A stretch of 64,000 nucleotides of DNA from contig NC_059558.1 of the NCBI RefSeq assembly GCF_905220415.1, forward strand, positions 6,212,501 through 6,276,500, in the 5' to 3' direction. The notes below the pieces were generated by a model, which made no database searches, had not been told where the DNA came from, and worked only from the letters and a program-made list of their open reading frames with translations. This DNA comes from Colias croceus (Eukaryota; Arthropoda; Insecta; Lepidoptera; Pieridae). Of this stretch, positions 60,644-64,000 are shown piece by piece. Each line of letters starts with the position of its first letter. Position 1 is the first letter of the stretch. A program made the translations under genes and the position numbers.

Positions 60644-63600
60644 TTATGAATTGGAATCCACTGATTTTCTCTCTACCCCTTTCTTCTTTGTATAAGTTTC
60701 AATACTATTATTTTCGGAATCTCTATTTTCATCAACATCATCTTCGTTTTCATTAGTGATTTTATTGTTCTGGACCTTTGACGAGTTATTTTCTGAATCC
60801 GAAAGCGAGGGCCTAAAGATCCAAGAATACGAGATTTCCTCCTCCAAGTCTAATGGTTTTGAATTATTTTTCCCTTTGTCAAATTTCCCTACATTATCAG
60901 TTTGTGTAAACGAATCAGATTGTGATGTGTTGGTTTCATTCAAAGAAAATACGTTACTGATCTTTGGTAGCGTGTTGTCATCCTTCTGAAAGTCGAACTG
61001 TTGCTTGTAATATTGAAAATCATTGGTGTAATCAAAACAATCTTTGTGCAACCACTGTTCAAAATTACTGTATTTATCGAACATTTTAGGTTTTTTGATA
61101 GCAGATGATTTTGAGGGCTGTGCTTTCAGTTTCTTTGGAGGTTTGGATGTGGTCTGCGGTACAGCCTTTGGGCATTTCAACGCTTCGAACAAATTAGAAT
61201 TTTTAACATATAGTTGTATTTTCTGTAGGATTTTTTGTATGATTCGTATTTCAATATCCGAGAAAGGCGGTAGCGTACTCGAAAACAGTGCTGAGAGTGA
61301 ACCGTCTGGTTTCATCCTCAATTGTATCTCGTTTAAACTATCAAGCAGCATATTTAACTTAGTTTCAGTAATCTGGTTTGCGACCACAAATTTATTTAAC
61401 TCCACGATCATATTGTTCAGAAGTTTCGGCAATGTTTTAAGACGTATCGTTATTAATTTTTCGTTGTCCTGTACAGGTGGAATCGACCGTAATATTGGAG
61501 CATCGTTATCGTTAGGTACCATCGTCGGGCTTGATGTCATAAGCGTATCTCTCAGAAGAGATTGCTCATCTGCTGTAGTAACATTTGGTACGATGCTGGA
61601 AGATTCGTATTGCGTAGATTCACCATCATTTCCATCACCAACTTCTGCTATGTCAGAGAACACATCCTCATTATCGCTTTTATCAGAAGTTATAACCTCA
61701 CTTTCACAAGTTATATTCACTTCACATGGTTCTTTTTCCGATTTACAAAGCGTCAAATCTGCACTTTCTTGGGTGACGGTTTTATTCGAATCTTGACTAT
61801 TATCATCAATATAAACTTTTTGTGGAATTTTTCGTGGAACATAAAACTCATCTTCGTGAACATGCCTCTTGTCTTTAGTTAAGTGCTTCAGACCTTTTCT
61901 AGAGTGTTCAAGAGTCAACGGAAGGAAACGCATCATGTTTAACGTAATTTCACGGATTTGTTTAAGCTCTTTGGCTTTATGTTCTTCTTCACATTTTACA
62001 CATATTATTGGTAGATGTTCACCACCGCCATTGCGTATCAAATAATTGATGCTTTGCATTGAGACATTTAAATCAGATAACTTTTTAACATGTTCCTTGT
62101 GCATGTGTAAGCAGCAATTTATTATAGTCAGAACCGACGGGGACGATGAAATAATATTATCTGATTGAGTATTTATTATGTGTTCAGAAATAATATCCCC
62201 TTGTGTATTGACTTCATACATTTTCTTTTTTAGAGGTAACATATTAACACCTTCCCTATTATTATTTATTACATGTATAACAATATGTGTTATTTCACAA
62301 GGTGGCCTACCAGATTCCAATGTGGCAGGCCTATCGTTGTACTTATTTCCATTGTAATGCATAGCTTTTTGTATCAAAGGGCTCATAGAATCTAGATAGT
62401 TCGCTGCACAGTCCTTACCACCGTCATTTAGCAAACATTTGGGTGTATCTATTTGCGCCGAAATAGATAAATCACTTATGTTTTTTCGACAACAACAGTC
62501 ACATTTTCCGAATGTACAGTGATGTATGGGTTTCAAGAACTTCAAAGTATCTCCATCTACCATGGGCCAAAGAGTTTTCACAATAGATTTTCTAGAGAAC
62601 CAGCAACAAATTTTTACAAATAATGCTTCTGCGTGATCAATATTGCATTCTCTATGCAATACTTCCTGCAATTGTTCATTTTTATCTAACATAACTTTAT
62701 AATACTCAATTATTTCACTATTATCGTTAATTCTATATGATTCTGCTATTCTCTTCGTAATATTATGAAATACTACAACAATATTGCGGTCTAATATTCT
62801 ATTTCTTACTGCTTTTATCAAATCGTTATGCTCTTGGTGGATTCGATATGCGAGTGATGAAACTATTAACTCGTTATGATGGCTATCAGGTGGACTATCT
62901 GTTATTTCCTCGGACACATCCATAAATTCAACGTCAAGTGTTTCATGTTTAACATCAACCCCATCATCATCATCAATAACAACATTATTTCCATTACAAA
63001 TGACATTATTTGAAACACTGTTTATAGTTTGTTTGTTATTGTTTACTGTAACTTTAGTATGGATAATTTCTGTATCTTTGATATATATGTTTTCTGTAAG
63101 TTTATCAATTTTCATTCTCGTTTTTCTCTTAACGGTTCCTTTAAAAGTGGGTTTACTTTTAATTTCTACTGCTTTACAGAATTTTCGAACACTCAGCTCG
63201 GGTAGGGGTGACATGTGTTCTAATCGGGTGGTATACACAATGGGGACTCTGTTAGCATCCAGATAATTGTATAATACTGGACCATTTGAAAAGGGACCCG
63301 TCTTTTTCTTTACTTTTGAAGAATCTGTAAAAGAAATTACACTGTTATCACTATTAATTATTTTTATAGACATTTTCTATTTTTAATGAAAACAATACAT
63401 AAAATTTATCTACTCTAAATTAATTTATCTATCGCTTTAAATATAAAATGCAAATGCGAGACATGCTGGTTGATGCTTTAAAACTTTTTGATATTACTTT
63501 TAAAGAACCTAACATAAAATAACATATTAAATATGTAAGGAAAATAATTTAAGACTATTATAGACTATAGGAAAATAATTTAAGATATATTAATCTTACT

Positions 63601-64000
63601 TAGTTCTGCTATAGGGATTTTATCAATTTCATCTTCACTCGATTCCTGAGAACAAAAACAATAAATTTATATGTATATGGTACAAATTAGTTATAAAAAT
63701 TATTTTTTAATTGATTTTCATACACAAAGAAATCTTTCTGCAAAAAAATATCTCTCTACATATAAAAATGAATCCCTAATTCCCATGGTCATGGCATGCT
63801 TGAAAAATGGACCGATTTCGATAATTCTTTCTTAAATGTGTTCTTTATTGTCAGGAAAATCTTAAAGAAGGAAAGATCGAGAAAATTTAACGAATTTTAC
63901 ACTTCACGGGTTGGACAATTCAAAAACAACGTCTATCTGGTCAGCTTGTATTACATATTTAATTAAACACATACCAACATCATAGTTTGTTTAAAAACAA
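60644..64000 (-). CDS. Paralogue of the large THAP-gene protein, 3' part
   Basis: Two coding exons are visible: 60644-63324 (stop at 60644) and 63600-63645. The 5' end lies beyond the right edge. About 910 residues are seen, acidic and Ser/Asn-rich. Blocks shared with the last exon of the 42021-53272 gene are 'VYTTRLEHM' (there 'VYTKKLDHM'), 'IYIKD' ('LYLKD'), the Cys cluster 'CCWFSRKS' followed by 'HHCTFGKCDCCC', and 'PDGSLSALFS' followed by 'IQKILQKIQLYV'. The 46-nt exon has the same length and phase as exon 8 of the neighbour. No 63-bp repeat exon lies between them here. Function unknown; nuclear role is inference. Confidence 0.82.

Noticed and set aside
60756..61882. Plus-strand frames over the right-edge gene
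   Set aside because: Antisense shadows with Ser/Phe-rich composition.

Overview
The window is nuclear DNA of an insect, most likely a moth or butterfly. It is AT-rich and intron-split. It is packed with short repeats that look lepidopteran: elements ending in a 'gcgggcgg-aagctagt' tail, an 'aaccgacttcaa' inverted-repeat element, and many fold-back MITEs. Species cannot be fixed from sequence alone. There is no bacterial-style operon or CRISPR.

Left part, 1-29 kb. A satellite array of two monomer sizes (135 and 148 bp) fills 1-2569. A shorter inverted array of the same monomers lies at 7047-7747, with a 612-bp near-perfect palindrome between them. Fold-back and TIR elements, a Helitron/Pif1-like helicase scrap and a 420-bp tandem duplication follow. 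A full-length, open-reading-frame-intact non-LTR retrotransposon of the R1/LOA group (12482-18995) has an 11-bp target duplication. It lies antisense to, and just beyond the last recognised exon of, a minus-strand gene (seven exons, 19180-21953). That gene encodes a signal peptide and a thrombospondin-N/laminin-G-like domain of the collagen type. A 5'-truncated RTE-like LINE is nested in another repeat at 23-24 kb. A broken THAP-domain gene lies at 28.4-29.1 kb.

Middle part, 29-41 kb. This is a compact housekeeping block. eIF2-alpha (+, six coding exons) converges with mitochondrial endonuclease G (-, six exons). EndoG is divergent, across 518 bp, from mitochondrial phenylalanyl-tRNA synthetase (+, three exons). 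Splice phases close exactly in all three. Their introns and spacers carry paired MITEs.

Right part, 41-64 kb. Two related minus-strand genes lie head to tail. The first (42021-53272, ten coding exons, about 2212 residues) starts with a THAP zinc finger. A Myb/SANT-like stretch follows, then eleven 21-residue tandem repeats, then a very long acidic, low-complexity region with a Cys-rich motif. The second (60644 to beyond the right edge) lacks the repeat exon within the window but keeps the same Cys motif and other short blocks. I do not recognise the pair as a named family, and it is the best candidate here for an undescribed system.
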